The notes beneath the pieces were generated by a model that saw only the letters and a list, made by a program, of their open reading frames with translations, made no database searches and was not told where the DNA came from. Below are positions 1-12,500 of a stretch of 64,000 bases of DNA, one piece after another (the first letter of the stretch is position 1; each line of letters opens with the position of its first letter). Origin of the DNA: Gaertneriomyces semiglobifer (taxonomy: Eukaryota; Chytridiomycota; Chytridiomycetes; Spizellomycetales; Spizellomycetaceae); the NCBI GenBank assembly GCA_025558075.1, contig JAHLKF010000005.1, positions 124,001 through 188,000 on the forward strand, given 5' to 3'. The position numbers and the translations under genes were made by a program.

Positions 1-335
1 AGCACCGACAACAATTGAACTTTCTATCGTATCTAGGAACCAACCATCTCTCCAAATGCACAATTTGAACATTCGCCCGCCGTTAGACGGGGACATGCTA
101 ACCAAATCGTACATCGTCGCGTCTGGTTGATATCTATGTATCTCACAGAGCGCCATTGCTTTGGACGCAATCCCATGCGAGATGTGGTTATTCATCATAT
201 GGGTTGTAGCCTCGTTTCAAACAACCAGCGACCGAAAGATTCCGACTTCTAATCGCCGCATCGTTCTAAATGACACCCAACAGCGCGAAGCCTTGCGGTT
301 TTATCAATAAAACTCTACTGTAGAGTTCAACCAAA
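1..335. other. No gene recognised
   Basis: I see no credible reading frame or RNA gene here. The last 30 bases are the A-rich upstream flank of the tRNA-Asp gene. Confidence 0.5.
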
Positions 336-407
336 TCCCAGATAGTATAGTGGCTAGTATCTCCCCCTGTCACGGGGAAGACCTGGGTTCGATTCCCAGT
401 CTGGGAG
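336..407 (+). tRNA. tRNA-Asp (anticodon GTC)
   Basis: A complete cloverleaf is visible. The acceptor arm TCCCAGA (336-342) pairs with TCTGGGA (400-406), with G407 as discriminator base. The anticodon stem TCCCC/GGGGA (362-366/374-378) encloses the loop CTGTCAC, giving anticodon GTC at 369-371. The T stem CTGGG/CCCAG surrounds a TTCGATT loop. There is no intron. T-rich runs from 409 onward can serve as a Pol III terminator. The D arm and T arm supply the internal A and B boxes. Confidence 0.97.
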
Positions 408-777
408 CTTTCTTTTTCTTTTTTCTCGTTCCGCGGGCTACTGCATCAAGACGCTGTAAGGACAAAACATGGAACAACTCTGTTGAATGCTTTAGCTCAT
501 CAAATATTCTTCTTCAATGTGTGAATATGTGTGCGACGGGTTCATTATTTTTTCTTTATCCGGTTTCCCCGTTTTCTACCTTGTACAGGGGTTGAGCATA
601 GTGCATAATAAAGTAAATTACATTCAAAGGGTATGTGATAGCACTACAAAGGCCCCGTCACAGCACAAAATAGTAATATTCATGCAAGATCACGATCATC
701 CGTTGCCTCCCTTCCTGTTGAGGTTGACGTTCGCACAGTGTGCGGCAAAATGAGACCACTGACGCCGTCGGTCGGGG
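408..777. other. Intergenic between tRNA-Asp and the Cid1-like gene
   Basis: Apart from the Pol III T-run just after the tRNA, this stretch holds only the presumed 3' UTR of the minus-strand Cid1-like gene. No supported gene was seen. Confidence 0.5.
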
Positions 778-3700
778 CTACCGTCTTCGATGCTGTTTCT
801 TCTCGTTATGCGCATGCGTATGAGCGTTTGAAGTGGGGACATGCGGAGACGTTGTCGCTTTCGCTTTCTTATTGGTGGGGGTGTGAACGTTGGTACCAGT
901 GGCTGGTTTTGTTATCGCAGCAGCGGTCCCGGAGACAGACGGATTGGCAGTATTAAGGACAGGTGAGGAACCCGATTCAGCATTTCGCGTGAGACTTTCG
1001 GCGGTACCTTCTGCTACGGTCTGCGCAAAGGTTTTTGTCGGACTCGCCGGTCGTGAGACTGTATCGCCCTTTCCAGTCTCTTTCGTATCCGAGCAACTCT
1101 CATGATTCGCATCTTTGCCACTTTTGCCATTTTCGGATGCATCCAGCTGCGGCTGTCGCAGCCACTGACTAACCCATGCATGATCACGTCGATGCCATAC
1201 GTTCTCGTTCTTTGCTTTCATACTCGCATTAGGCGACAAATCTTTACCACTCGACGGAGCAATGTCGTCATCAATCACTGATGATGTCGCAGTTCCCGGG
1301 CCAGGTGAGACCGCGGCAGACTTGACAACCCTCGGCTTCAGGTGATGTTCCTCAACAATCTCATGCTGCCGGTCATTACTACGCCATGTTTTCCGCCCAG
1401 ATACAGCCGAGGTACTCAATGATCTTGGTCGTGGCGTTCTATCGTGCTTATGATGTGGCTGCTTGTCATTATGCCTTTCATTCTTGTGCTCGTAGTAATG
1501 CTGCCTGGAATGCCTTCGAGGATCCCGATGCCTTTCCCTCGACTCTGGCTGAGCTGCTCGCTCATTTCTTGTTCGCCCTCTGTCATCCTCAGCTTTGACA
1601 GGTGAGGTCTGCGTTCCACTGCTCTCGAACACCCTCACACTGCCACCTCGTCTAGTGTCCAGTCGATGGGAGCTGTTAGCCCAAAGTAACGTGCCCTTAC
1701 TATTGCGCCTTCTCGCAGTCGGGACACTCTCTTCACCATTGGAGGCAGTCGAGTTGCCCGCTTGCGGAGTAGATCCGTCATGCGTTGCATGTCGCAGCCG
1801 CCTAGGCTCCTCTTTGACAGGCGACATCCGATCATCCATCGAAGACTGCTTCCGGGTATTGACGTTGATCTCTACGTGCTGTTCAGCAACAAAGGATTCG
1901 CTCTTGGATGGCGACACATCCCGTGAGTCGTAAGTCCGGTAGCCATCATCTCCCGTTTTCGCTCCATGCCATCGACTCCATCGATTCCGAGACTGAGATC
2001 TACGTCGGCGATCCAACGCCGTATCAATCGCCTCATCGTACCTCGGAGACTGCGAGCGTTGTCGTCTATTTGTACTCGGAGGCCTCAAACCTCCAATTTC
2101 CAAGTCACCATGTTGTTCTGGATACTGTGTGCATGCATTTTTGTGAAATTCGTCAATGGATTGCGGTTGGGCACGAAAATCGAATCCCGGCACAGCCATC
2201 GGTAGTCCGGCAAATGAAGCATCCGAACCAGTTTCAGACGCAACGCTGGAAAAAAGAGTCCGTGACTGACCATCACTGCCTATCTCGCTGACGGTAATCT
2301 CATTAGCGTCCTGGCCTTCCGGCTGCTTCTCTATAATGACCTGGATGGGCGATCTCGTTCCGCTGCTTTCACTGCCATCAGGATCATCCCGCCAATTGGG
2401 AGGTGGACCTGCAAACCGCTGCATATTCCAGGCACCCATGCTTCTACGGTGTTGCATAGCGTAGGCATACTGTTCCAAGCGTTGTCGGTTGACGTACACA
2501 CCGTACACCGGTCTTGGGGCCTCCAAGTACACACTTTCTAATGATAACGACGACAGCCGGCGCAGATCTTCAGGACTTAGCCCACTGAGGGCATTAAGTG
2601 GAAGAGTGGTTGCCGGCATCGCAGCTTGCGATTCAACACCCTGCTCCATGAATCCTTGTACTTCCGGTAAGTCAGATAGCTCCTGTGCAGCAACGTGGTT
2701 CACGGCAAACTCAGCAGGCGAAGAAGAAGCTGGTGCCGGAAACGAGGCATTCTGAAAAAAGACGCCAGGCATCGGGTGGCTGCCGGGTTGACAATCTGGA
2801 AACAATGCAGTAGTCATTTCGACTGGCAGGAAGGCGTCACTTGGCGGTATGGGTTGCGATGGTGATATCCTCATTGAACCGCCTCGGCCGTAATAATGAT
2901 GTGATCTGCCGTTGCCCCGACGTTGATGTGTTCGGTTATAGATTTCGTCATCTCGACCATGTCCGGCATAACGAGGCGGTTTACTTTCTCTGGTCATTTG
3001 CCGGTACCCGCTGGGCTCCGGAGACGGTACGAGGCGCAATCTATGCACGGGTAGATATGTTCTCGCTTTGGACGGAGAGTACTCTTCGCACATTGCTTCC
3101 AGCCCTAGTCCCTGCTCCATGATACAAAGCGCGCGGTCAAACTCTAAGCGCAATCCGGCAATACCTGTACCATCTAGAGCGTTTGCCAGGTTGCGGTTGG
3201 GATGAAATGGCTCTTCTACACCAAACCAGCGCTTTTGCTTTGCGGCGTGGTGGCACTCCCAACCTTTGGACGCTTTCGTAACTATATTTCCATGTCGCAC
3301 GGAGACAACAGAATAATCATAATTGAATTCGACAGCGAATAAACGAAAAAACGCGAAGAGAAGGGACGCCAGCGTCTCTTCATTTTTGTTGTATGCTCGA
3401 AATTCTCGAATCACGTCTTCGTCCGTGCAGAAGCCGCAGTCAACCCCATCGATAAAAACGGGAGTGACGGAAGAGTAGTTCGCCCGGAGTCGCTGGAAAT
3501 ATATTTCTTGCAAAGAAGGTAGTATTGGTGGATGTCGCATCTGTAAGAAGTTGATGACCTGTTCAAATGTAAGTGAGGCTGCTCGAGATATGCTCCTGCA
3601 CCAGACCCTGGCCGTACCATCATCGTCCAGCAGTAGGTACTCAAAGTTCCTCCTCTCGCAGCTACATAGGTATGCACTTAAGTATTCGCCCTAACTGTAT

Positions 3701-4707
3701 TCCAGTACATCAACTCGTACCATCATTGAGCGCTCTTCGTCTTGTCCAATGCTTTAGGACAACCATAAGTGGGGCAAACCGAATATCAATCTCCGCATAT
3801 CTTCGTATGAGCTCCGTATTTCGTATTGCCATGGGGTTGTTAATGTTAATATCACAGTGTAGCTCGCTAAACGGGAAATCAGTGAGTCGTAGCAGGGCGA
3901 CGTAGTAAGAGCCAAACTTACAATTCCGGATCAAAGAATTTACATATTGGCACTCGTGCAGCGGAGATGGTCTGAATGCGATCCATTCCGTCTAAATTCA
4001 CATGGATGAGCTATTTCCCAGTGGCCAGACACAAAACAACTGGCGTACTCACGTCGGGACAATGCGTGACTCAATTCTATCACTGCCTCTCCCTTTTTAT
4101 TCGAGTCCAGTTTGGGCATAGTCAGGCAGACGTCCACGTCGCTATATATCGTGCCTAGCCCATTTTTGGAAGATCCAAACATATGAGCAGTTACATGTCT
4201 GTCGGGCCATTCGATGTCCAATATTCGTTGGAGCTTCTCCACAAAGCGACTGCGGTGTTCGTCCATCTCTGGTGGCGGTCGTAGACTCTGGTGGTAGTAT
4301 GTGAATATGGGCGGAGCGGCGTCCTGTTTTGCTTCAGCTGGACTCGCTGCTCGTGACGAACCTTGCTGAGCTCTTCCATCTCCAAGTTGATCTGTTTATC
4401 TATTTCCGCCGGTAGGCGCTGGCTAACGTCCGATGGGAAACGCATTCGTATGCTCATGGGACTATTGTGCCAGCCGTTCGGGAAAATCAACTAGAATCGT
4501 AATAGGTAAGTCCAACAGGTATTCATTACTCAACCGTTGCAACAACGCTCTGCTTGTGCATACCTCATTATCCTCTTGAAGAAATTGGAAGCGATCGCCT
4601 TTCGGCTTTGAAGGGAGGCTGATATCTTGGGGAACATGGCCATTGGTGTCTTTCGGTGGCGGATCTAAATTTCGGAAGGTATACACATGTGGCGAGTCCT
4701 GACGCAT
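778..4707 (-). CDS. Cid1-type terminal nucleotidyltransferase (non-canonical poly(A)/poly(U) polymerase)
   Basis: Multi-exon gene of the Cid1/TUTase family, which adds U or A to RNA 3' ends. The nucleotidyltransferase core shows GSSKNGLGTIYSDVDVCL near 4160, with the first two catalytic aspartates (SDVD). After introns come ARVPICKFFDPEL and ELHCDININNP, whose CD carries the third aspartate. The central and PAP-associated regions follow: RRALNDAARGGTLSTYCW, joined across an intron to VINFLQMRHPPILPSLQ, then FNYDYSVVSVRHG. The last exon (778 to about 3569) adds roughly 700 residues of basic, Ser/Arg-rich, probably disordered tail. Introns visible on the minus strand start gtgagtacgc, gtaagtttgg, gtacgagttg and gtacggccag. 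The ATG at 4707 is chosen because it precedes a continuous frame after an upstream stop. One base seems to be missing in the A4 run at 4327-4330, because the frame before the core and the core frame are offset there. Substrate preference (U or A) cannot be read from sequence. Confidence 0.85.
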
Positions 4708-5380
4708 ATTCACTCTAAAGCCTTTTTTTGAGTAATGTAGTGCGTTGCGAATGTCAGGGGTGGCAAGTTGGAGGGCCAGCAAAGAGATGTTCAGAAACAC
4801 TCGAAGTTACGTAAGAACAGTATAATCTACGAGAAACAGGGAAAAGCAAAGATAGAGCTCGTTAGCCGATGCGCCGGAGCTCACGATTGCGGCTTCGACT
4901 GTCAAAACGCTACCAACCCACCAACTCGAGATGCGTCAACAAACGTCAATCAATATTTACAAGAAAAAAAGGTGACTAAATACGCCTTCGAAGACTAATA
5001 CCACACAATAAGATCCAAGTGCTGGCTTCTGTTATAGCAGCAAGGCCTGTGCAGCAGAACTGTCTATATTCCACTATATGGCAGGAAACTTAGATTTGTG
5101 GAAGCTTGTTCTGCCGACCACCCAGTTCCCATTCGCCCGAAAACGAGCGCGTTGATGTCAGCTCAGAACAATATTTCTGGAAGCGCAAACAGAAAGTTGA
5201 GGCATCTCGCTTGTATTGTGGGGTATTAAGTAAACCATCTTAAAACTTCGACGAGCCAAAATCGTACTATACGCTAACATATACAGAGAACACTATTATC
5301 AGACTATGCTCCATGCAAGAGCCAAACCGCATCAGCCTTTCATTGGTCGCACTGAAAATAAGACATGCTGTGGATGCGAA
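4708..5380. other. Intergenic, no gene recognised
   Basis: This is the upstream flank of the Cid1-like gene and the 3' flank of the LIM-RapGAP gene, both on the minus strand. Short frames lack any recognisable domain. Confidence 0.4.
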
Positions 5381-8300
5381 TCATTCGAGGGCACTCTTGT
5401 CCACTGATTCCATACTCCGACTTAGCCTCTTTTCTTTATCCTTTCTCTTGAACGCAGATAAAAGACTTGTGCCAGAAGCACCCGCTCGCCTCCTAGTCTC
5501 AGCATCTCCACTGAGCGACTCACTCGATGACAAATTTGTTGATCTAGCCTTAGCTTTGCCTTCGATCAAAAAAAAATTAATGTCCACTCCGCTCAATATG
5601 TAACAAATATGGTGGTACTCACTATCGGCATCCAGTTTAGTCCCTTTGCTTCCCCACAATTTGTTGAGACCTTTCTTCTTGGGTTCCGTCAAGGTTTCAA
5701 AGCTCCTAGAATGCGCTAACGAACCAGCACCAGCATCCATGCTTGGGTGTCGCGCTAGCTGTGCATTCTCGTTTCGCTCTTTATCAGCGACGCTCTGTCG
5801 CCTATCTATAAATCTTCCAAAAACACTGGTTCTACGCCCAGCAGATTCTGAAGTCCGAGGAGACGGCGACTCGGCCGATGTAATAGACGATCGCGCTTCG
5901 CTCAATGTAGTAGGATTGGTTATAACAGAATCCGGACGCTTTTCGTTTTTGATGCTCTGACGCGATTTAGTCGGATTGCAGTATTCGCGTATTATCTCAT
6001 CAATCATCGCATTTCGGGTTCGATTGTGTGGTTTGCGAAACTTGGGAGCGCGATACGCGGCATTCTCCGCATTTATCATTTTTGCTAGCAGGAAATCATG
6101 AAGCTCGACTGGATCCCAGAATACAGGTGGATTCGGTAATGGAGGCCCAAACGCAGGCACGCCAGTATTAGACGCCAGCACTAAGCGGTACCCTACTTGA
6201 CCAGGTCGAGTGGTATGGTCTTCTTGAACTCCGATGAAAACATGCAAGAATTGCGACTTCACCGAGAGCGGATTGAAGCGGCCTTCCCCGTCCATAAACA
6301 CGATACACACGATGTCTATAGGATATCGTTAAAACCACAAAATTCTCATCAAAGGATAACAGCCACGCCTACCGTTTCCAATGTGCCGCTTCCTTTGAAT
6401 TTGCTGCCTGTCTTCCTTTTTGAATGGTAAATAAGTACTGACGTGAAACATTACATCATTCTCCCTCCATTTCGTAAATATCGAATTCTTTCCAGTTTGC
6501 CCGTAACGAGTATCCAATCCGGCCGCATAGCCGGTCCATCCCTGTAACTCAATCTTGTCACCAAGAAAACTTAGGAACTTTTCAAATCCGGGAGAACCAT
6601 GTTCATTGGAAAAGTATTCTTCCTCTGAAGTTTGATTCCCCTTACAGTAAAGTACTCCAAACTTGTACCGAGTGACAATCTGCACTTCATCCAACGTGAC
6701 AAGCTTCTGCTCAATCCCTTCTGCAGACGCCTTTCTTAACTTTCCAGGTATAAGATCTCTATGTAACATTTGTAGCACACTCTTCGCATCAGGTTTACTT
6801 CGTAACACAGAATTGTTGTTCACCATGTTCGCCTGAATCACAGCCCTGAAATCCATAGTATCTTTCATTCTCATGATCGCCCAGTACTCGGACGTCTTCT
6901 CTGATATTGCATCCTGGTCGTGCTTCGCCTTGGACGGTTTGTCACCCGGTCGATACATCAAAGAAATGATTACGGGTCCCAGCTTGGGTACGTCCCCTAT
7001 GTAATTGCTGTGCTCCTGTCCAAGAAAATGGCGTCGATAATACTCAGCGTCCAGGTCGATATGTTCCAGTAGATAGCTAGTGTATGGGTTTGAGCTTCCG
7101 TCCCGGCTCTTCAGTACGGGCACGTCTGTTTCGATCCCACATGCCTCCAACCTGTACCCCTCTGCTGGCATGATCAACAGTTTTTTTTGCGTCGTTGTGT
7201 ACTGCGCAACAACATGATGTGTTTCGCTCACAGTTGCCTGTATGACTTGTTTGAGTAGTTCAACGCTGGCACAAATCCCCTCATTCGCAATTTCCTTTTC
7301 TGCCTCCCGCTCTCGGATAGTAAGAGTGACTGCATATTGCCGAAGCTCCTTCACAGGGACTAACGAGCCGGCAACCTCAATGACTTTCCGCACATTATCC
7401 ATCACACCTCTAAAAACCGTGAACGCAATCTCCATCTGCGCCTTCCGTCCAGGTGCAGTCGAGGTATCGGCTCCTGAATGGTCTCCACCCGGAATGCTCT
7501 TTCGCTGTAGCCGTAACCGACTGAATGCTTCATATAATGATATCAAATCTTTCCCTTGTACAGTGATACTATGTGCAAGTTCCGCCAGCAGTGGCAATGT
7601 CCCAGCAGATGACAACGAACTCACAGAAGGCGAGGTATATATTGCTCCATTGCCTTTCCGCTTCAAGGTCAGGCCGTCAAGGGAAACTGCAGAAACACGA
7701 TCCGGTTGTCCTTCCTCCTCCATTTGTCTGATAGCATCCACGCTCAACTGTACCAGGCTGCGCATGCTGTCGCTAGCCTCAACTTGTCTCATCCCTAGCC
7801 CTGCCGGATCGGAGGTCCATTGAGATATTTTGTCCAACCCAGGCGCTTGTCCTTTCGCAAGGCTTTCGTTGCTGCGTTTGTCATGCCATCCAATGGAATG
7901 TACTGAGTCTAGTGACCCAGCACGAGCCCCATTCCGCGCATAGGAGGTTGGGGAGGCTCGAACGTTTGTGCTGTATCTTAGGGCACGTTCCTGAGACCCA
8001 GCAAAGTGATCCGCAGAGTGATGCCTCCTATGTGCCGCATTCGCGCCTGTGTGGATACGGAGACCGTGAGGTGCCGGGCGCTTGCGGAACGACGTTTCGG
8101 AGGCTTCGCCCTCATCCTCATTTACGAAATATTCATCATCATGATCTTTTGCGGAAAGCTTACTTTGATTTGGAGAATCGGGGATGGTATCCAGGTGGGG
8201 TGCTTGTTGTGACGCAGACGTTGCTGATCTGTGCGCATCAGCATTTGTTCGCCGGAAGGAGGACGAGGAGGACGACCCAATGGAGCGCGGCGCAGGCGAC

Positions 8301-9022
8301 CCATTGGCGGAATGGGGACGTGATACATCGCCCGGCTCTCGCGGTGTCTTCGGCGTGCACAACGATCGCGGCGATGCCTGCTTATTTGGACGATCAACCT
8401 CAACCATTTCCAAACCAGAACGCGCTGACGCTAAAAGACTTGACGCTACCCGCAGTTCCGCCACAATGTTGCGCATCAGATATTGGTCTGACACGCTCAA
8501 ACTCTTGCCATGGTCGTACTCGCGTTTCGTATTTGGAGATGATGTCGACGACGATGTATGCTGAACGGTCTTTTCTCTTGGGGCCCAAAGCGAGCTTTCT
8601 GATTTCGGTGTTCGCGGGCTCAAAAGTTCGTCGCTCTTTCTTCTGCTCAACGTATTGCTCACTTTTTCACCCTTCGGAACGTGACTGCTGCAGTAGATCC
8701 AGCCGTTATGGGATTTGAAGTTGACCAGCGATAGCGTTCTATGACACTCCGCACATCGAAAACACTAAAACAAAGATTCAATGAATGGTCATTTACTTGA
8801 TTAGCTCGACATCGAAAGACTTCCGAAGTACGCACAGCTTTGTGATAGAACTTTAAATCGGCTACAATCGCTTCCATAGCGTACCTAATGTGCAAAATAT
8901 GGGAGTGAGAGCGTGATCACTACCGGTTCATCATACCCCGCCACTTACACCGGTCGAAAGCATACGCAGCATGTGCCATTCTTGGATTCGGCAGCAGGGG
9001 TAACAGTCGAAACTGTGGCCAT
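5381..9022 (-). CDS. LIM domain + Rap GTPase-activating protein
   Basis: Joining exons across canonical introns gives an N-terminal LIM zinc-binding domain. Its first half (exon 1, ATG at 9022) carries C18 and C21 in TCCVCFRPV. After an intron comes YAMEAIVADLKFYHKA, and after another CFRCAECHRTLSLVNF and NGWIYCSSH. The spacing is C-x2-C-x17-H-x2-C-x2-C-x2-C-x17-C-x2-H, a full LIM consensus. About 500 Ser-rich residues follow, then a Rap/Ran-GAP domain: FGVLYCKGNQTSEEEYFSNE, GWTGYAAGLDTRYGQTG, VMFHVSTYLPF and RKRHIGN. The N of HIGN is the family's catalytic asparagine thumb. An intron (gtaggcgtgg to cctatag) separates it from DIVCIVFMDGEGRFNPLS. The C-terminal tail is basic and Ser-rich, with one intron near 5563-5625. 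The likely role is switching off a Rap/Rsr1-like GTPase, with the LIM domain as a targeting module. That role is inferred from the families. The next gene upstream is on the same strand. Confidence 0.88.
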
Positions 9023-9578
9023 GGTTCCCGACTTATGGCCGCCGACAAACTACTCCAGTTCTGCTGGAGAAAATAAATCGCCAGCTAAAGGGCTAAAGGT
9101 ATTCTGCCCGCCTTTCAGAGCAGGGACTAGTAGTGCAACAGATTATGGTCCTGGGAGCTAACACGATCCTACTTTGTTGGGCCTGATGGTAAGGGGTGAA
9201 GTAGGGTACGATTGATACAAACACTTGACCTCAGCCATGGTGTTCGACGTACTACAAATAGAACCTTGGCCTGGTGTATTCACGCGGTGCTATTCTCGGA
9301 AGTGCAACAAAGTATGTGAAGTTAAGCTCAAGTAATTATACTGTACTACTGCTTGGGTACCGGTTGCATGGCTGGACATACTTATAGAAGTACTTCACGA
9401 TGGGCACCTGCTCTGGTGGAAAGCGTCGCTCGACAGAATGGAAGAGTCAAAGCGCGTTGGCGGGGCTTTTACATGTACAGGCTCTACTATGAACGTAGCT
9501 CAGACAGCGAATCGTTGGAACATTTAAGGATATTGAGAATATAGTGAATTCGTCCATGAATGTGGCTAGCTTTGAGTT
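9023..9578. other. Intergenic, no gene recognised
   Basis: This lies between the start of the LIM-RapGAP gene and the stop of the RING/TPR gene, both on the minus strand. It is presumably promoter and 3' UTR; no coding signal was recognised. Confidence 0.4.
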
Positions 9579-12500
9579 CTAGATCCAATATCGCGCCTTA
9601 AAGAAGGCTTGTAGATCAGGCTAGAGGTCGCATGTAGTCAGTAAGGATGGACCAGGTATCATGGGCCGCAGCCGTAGGGTACTTACATCATCAATACGCT
9701 TTCGGTTGACGCCAGCGTACACCTCCATGAGAACTTGACTCTCTCCTGCTTGGTCTAATTGTTCGACATATTTCGATAAAACACCAATTCCACCAGCACG
9801 GCCTTCAGCGATTAAGCTCCTGGTGAGAACTGGATCTCTATACCGCTTTAGCTTCATGAATGCTCGTGCAATTTCTCCATGTATGTATAGGTCATCCTGA
9901 GACGCATCTCTTCCTTCATCAAAAGGGAAGCGCGCGAGCACATCGGCGGCGGCCTCCAGAGACAGGTGCGCTTCCAAGAATGAGGAGAACTCAATGTACG
10001 CATCATGATTGTCAGGGGAAAGTGTTACGACGCGCTGGTAAAGGGATTCAATCTTCTTCAAAAGGATGGACCGTTCCGTCTCCCAATCTGCTGGTCGTGT
10101 CTCATCACTGTAGGTTAAGCGTCGGGAAAGGGCACGAGCTAATCCAAGAAGAGGCTCGGAGTTTTTTGCGTGACCGATGTCTAGGACTTGTTGCACACTG
10201 TTGACTGCGGGATTGGGGGCAATCGTGGCAGGCGATGATTCATGGTCTTTTGCTAACTTGGAATTAGCGGAGAAGCTCTCATTATCGGCCGAAACCGCCG
10301 CCGGTTTTTCCATTTTCTTACGGTCTCCATCGGTCTTCAAAGCAGCTTTCCCACCGGCTGCAATCCGAGGTTTCGTTATGGTTGATTTGTTGGTTACCGC
10401 GGGACCCGCTGCAACGCCACCTTTCCTTTTTAATGCGGTAGTTGAAACTTTGGGTTCTGGGGTTTCCGTCTTACTTGGCTTGAGGCCTTCCCGCGATGCC
10501 TTGGCAGTAGCTTGCGCGACCTGCACTCTCGTCGTCGTTGTACGCGGCGCGGTCGTCCTAGGTGTTGACGTTTTCGCAAGCGGCGTCTGCGGCAAAGCGG
10601 ATTTGGTAACGGGTTTAGTGGAGGCCACAGGCTTTTTCGCCGTCCGCGTTTTGTTGGTTCCGGCTTCACCTTCGTCCAGGCGTACGCTTTGCCTTTCACG
10701 TGCCTCTGCACATATCCGAGCCTCCGTTTCCCGTTCAGCCCACCAACGTTGATGTACTAGCTTTTGGCTTTCTGCAACTATATCCCCACCATCAGCGGCG
10801 ATGGCAGCTGAGAATGATTGCTCAGCTTCCTCCAGGAGCTTGATGTCCTTATTCTGATCTGCTTGCATGTCATAGACATCCAGTTGCGCCTGGCCGAGCA
10901 CTGCTAAATACTTCGCATTGCCAGGAAACAGCGCTGTAACAGTCTGCGCAATTCTTTCAAGGAGCCTGCACCCAGCCTCATCCTTTCGAGACACTAGAAT
11001 GTCCTGCACCGTTAGAAGGTTGACAGCGATGCCTTGTATACGCGCTTTGCTTGTTTCTCCTGGCATTTGGCTGAGCGCACGCATCGACAAGTCTAACGCT
11101 TCACACAGTACCATAGACGATGCAGCTGCCGCAATGCTGCCCCGCCGCATTCGACGCACACCTTCCGGGCACAGGTAAAGGAGGTCCGCCAATGTGTTGA
11201 CGGCTTTCTCAGCTTGACCAGTCCTATAGTACCCACGAGCTAGGGCCATCATAATTCTGCCAAGCACATCGCCCCAAAAACTACGGTAATCATCCAGCAG
11301 AGCTCCTGCTTCTGGCTCTGCCCGCGTACCCTTCTCCGCCTGAGCAAGTTCGACCCAAATGCTGGCCCGGTACTCGCTTTCCCACCCCGCCAGGTACCTA
11401 AGACCTTCTTGTACCTCTTCAAAAGATCTATTTGCGCTCACAAGAGCGACGCCCTGAAAATCTTTGGTTATTCCATCCCAATAGTGTCCAACGCAATTAC
11501 GAAGCTATAAGTACCAACATGGCCCGCGCAGCATTGTAATTCGGCTTGCAAACCTCGGCGGTCCTGAGGTGGTTGATTGCATCTTCGAACCTGTTGGATT
11601 TAAGTAACGCCTGACCGAGATGGAAACTACGCAGTGACATGAGATATGCGACGGCTATGTTAATGATAGCACCAGAGAATACCTACTTGGCGTACGCATC
11701 TCTTGGGCTACAGGCCACTGCATGCTGGTATTTCTCCAGAACACGCTCATAATCAGTGGATACTTCTGTCGGTCCAGCGGCCATCCCGAGGTTCCAGCCA
11801 GCGCCAGGGCCAGCTGAAGCAACCCGAGCAATCTTCCACGTGTACAAAGCTTGGACCTCTGCTGCCTGATCAGACAGACCTAAACCTTTCAGTCGTTGAT
11901 ACTCTGCCTCCATGGCTCTCAATTTCGTGGCATCGGTTGCCGATGGTGGAATTCCAAGCTGCAGTAGAAGCCCGTCAACCTCTTCATTCATTGAACCGTC
12001 TGCGGCACTTGCCAATTCTTCGGAGGATTTAGTCGGAGTTGGCGGAGGGAACAGTTGCTTACACAGTATTGATTCTTCTAATGCTCTTCCAAGTGCCAAA
12101 TGAAAGAGCGCATCAGGTGTGCCAGTCCATTGGTAATCAATAGCGGTAGCGTAAAGTGCACATATTTCGTCGAGCAGTACTGTGTCCGGATTGGAGGTAC
12201 TGAGGCCCAACGTTTCCGCTGACTCGTGTTTGGCTCTTGTTAGGCTCTTTATATACTGCTCCATTTTCGCTTCGGCCGCAGCCCGGCAATCATCGGTACT
12301 CGCTGGCGCAAGTCGTTTGTTGATCAAAGCCGATTCCCACGGTGAACATGTAACTCCAGGTAACTTTGGCGGCTCTGTTTGGCACTGTAAGGTGTGCCAT
12401 TCAATGTCGATGGTGCGAACGTTTCTTCCGCATGCACATTTCTGTACACATTTTTCCTTGTGTTTACCATCCTCGAGATGAGACTTGGGAATGGCATTTT

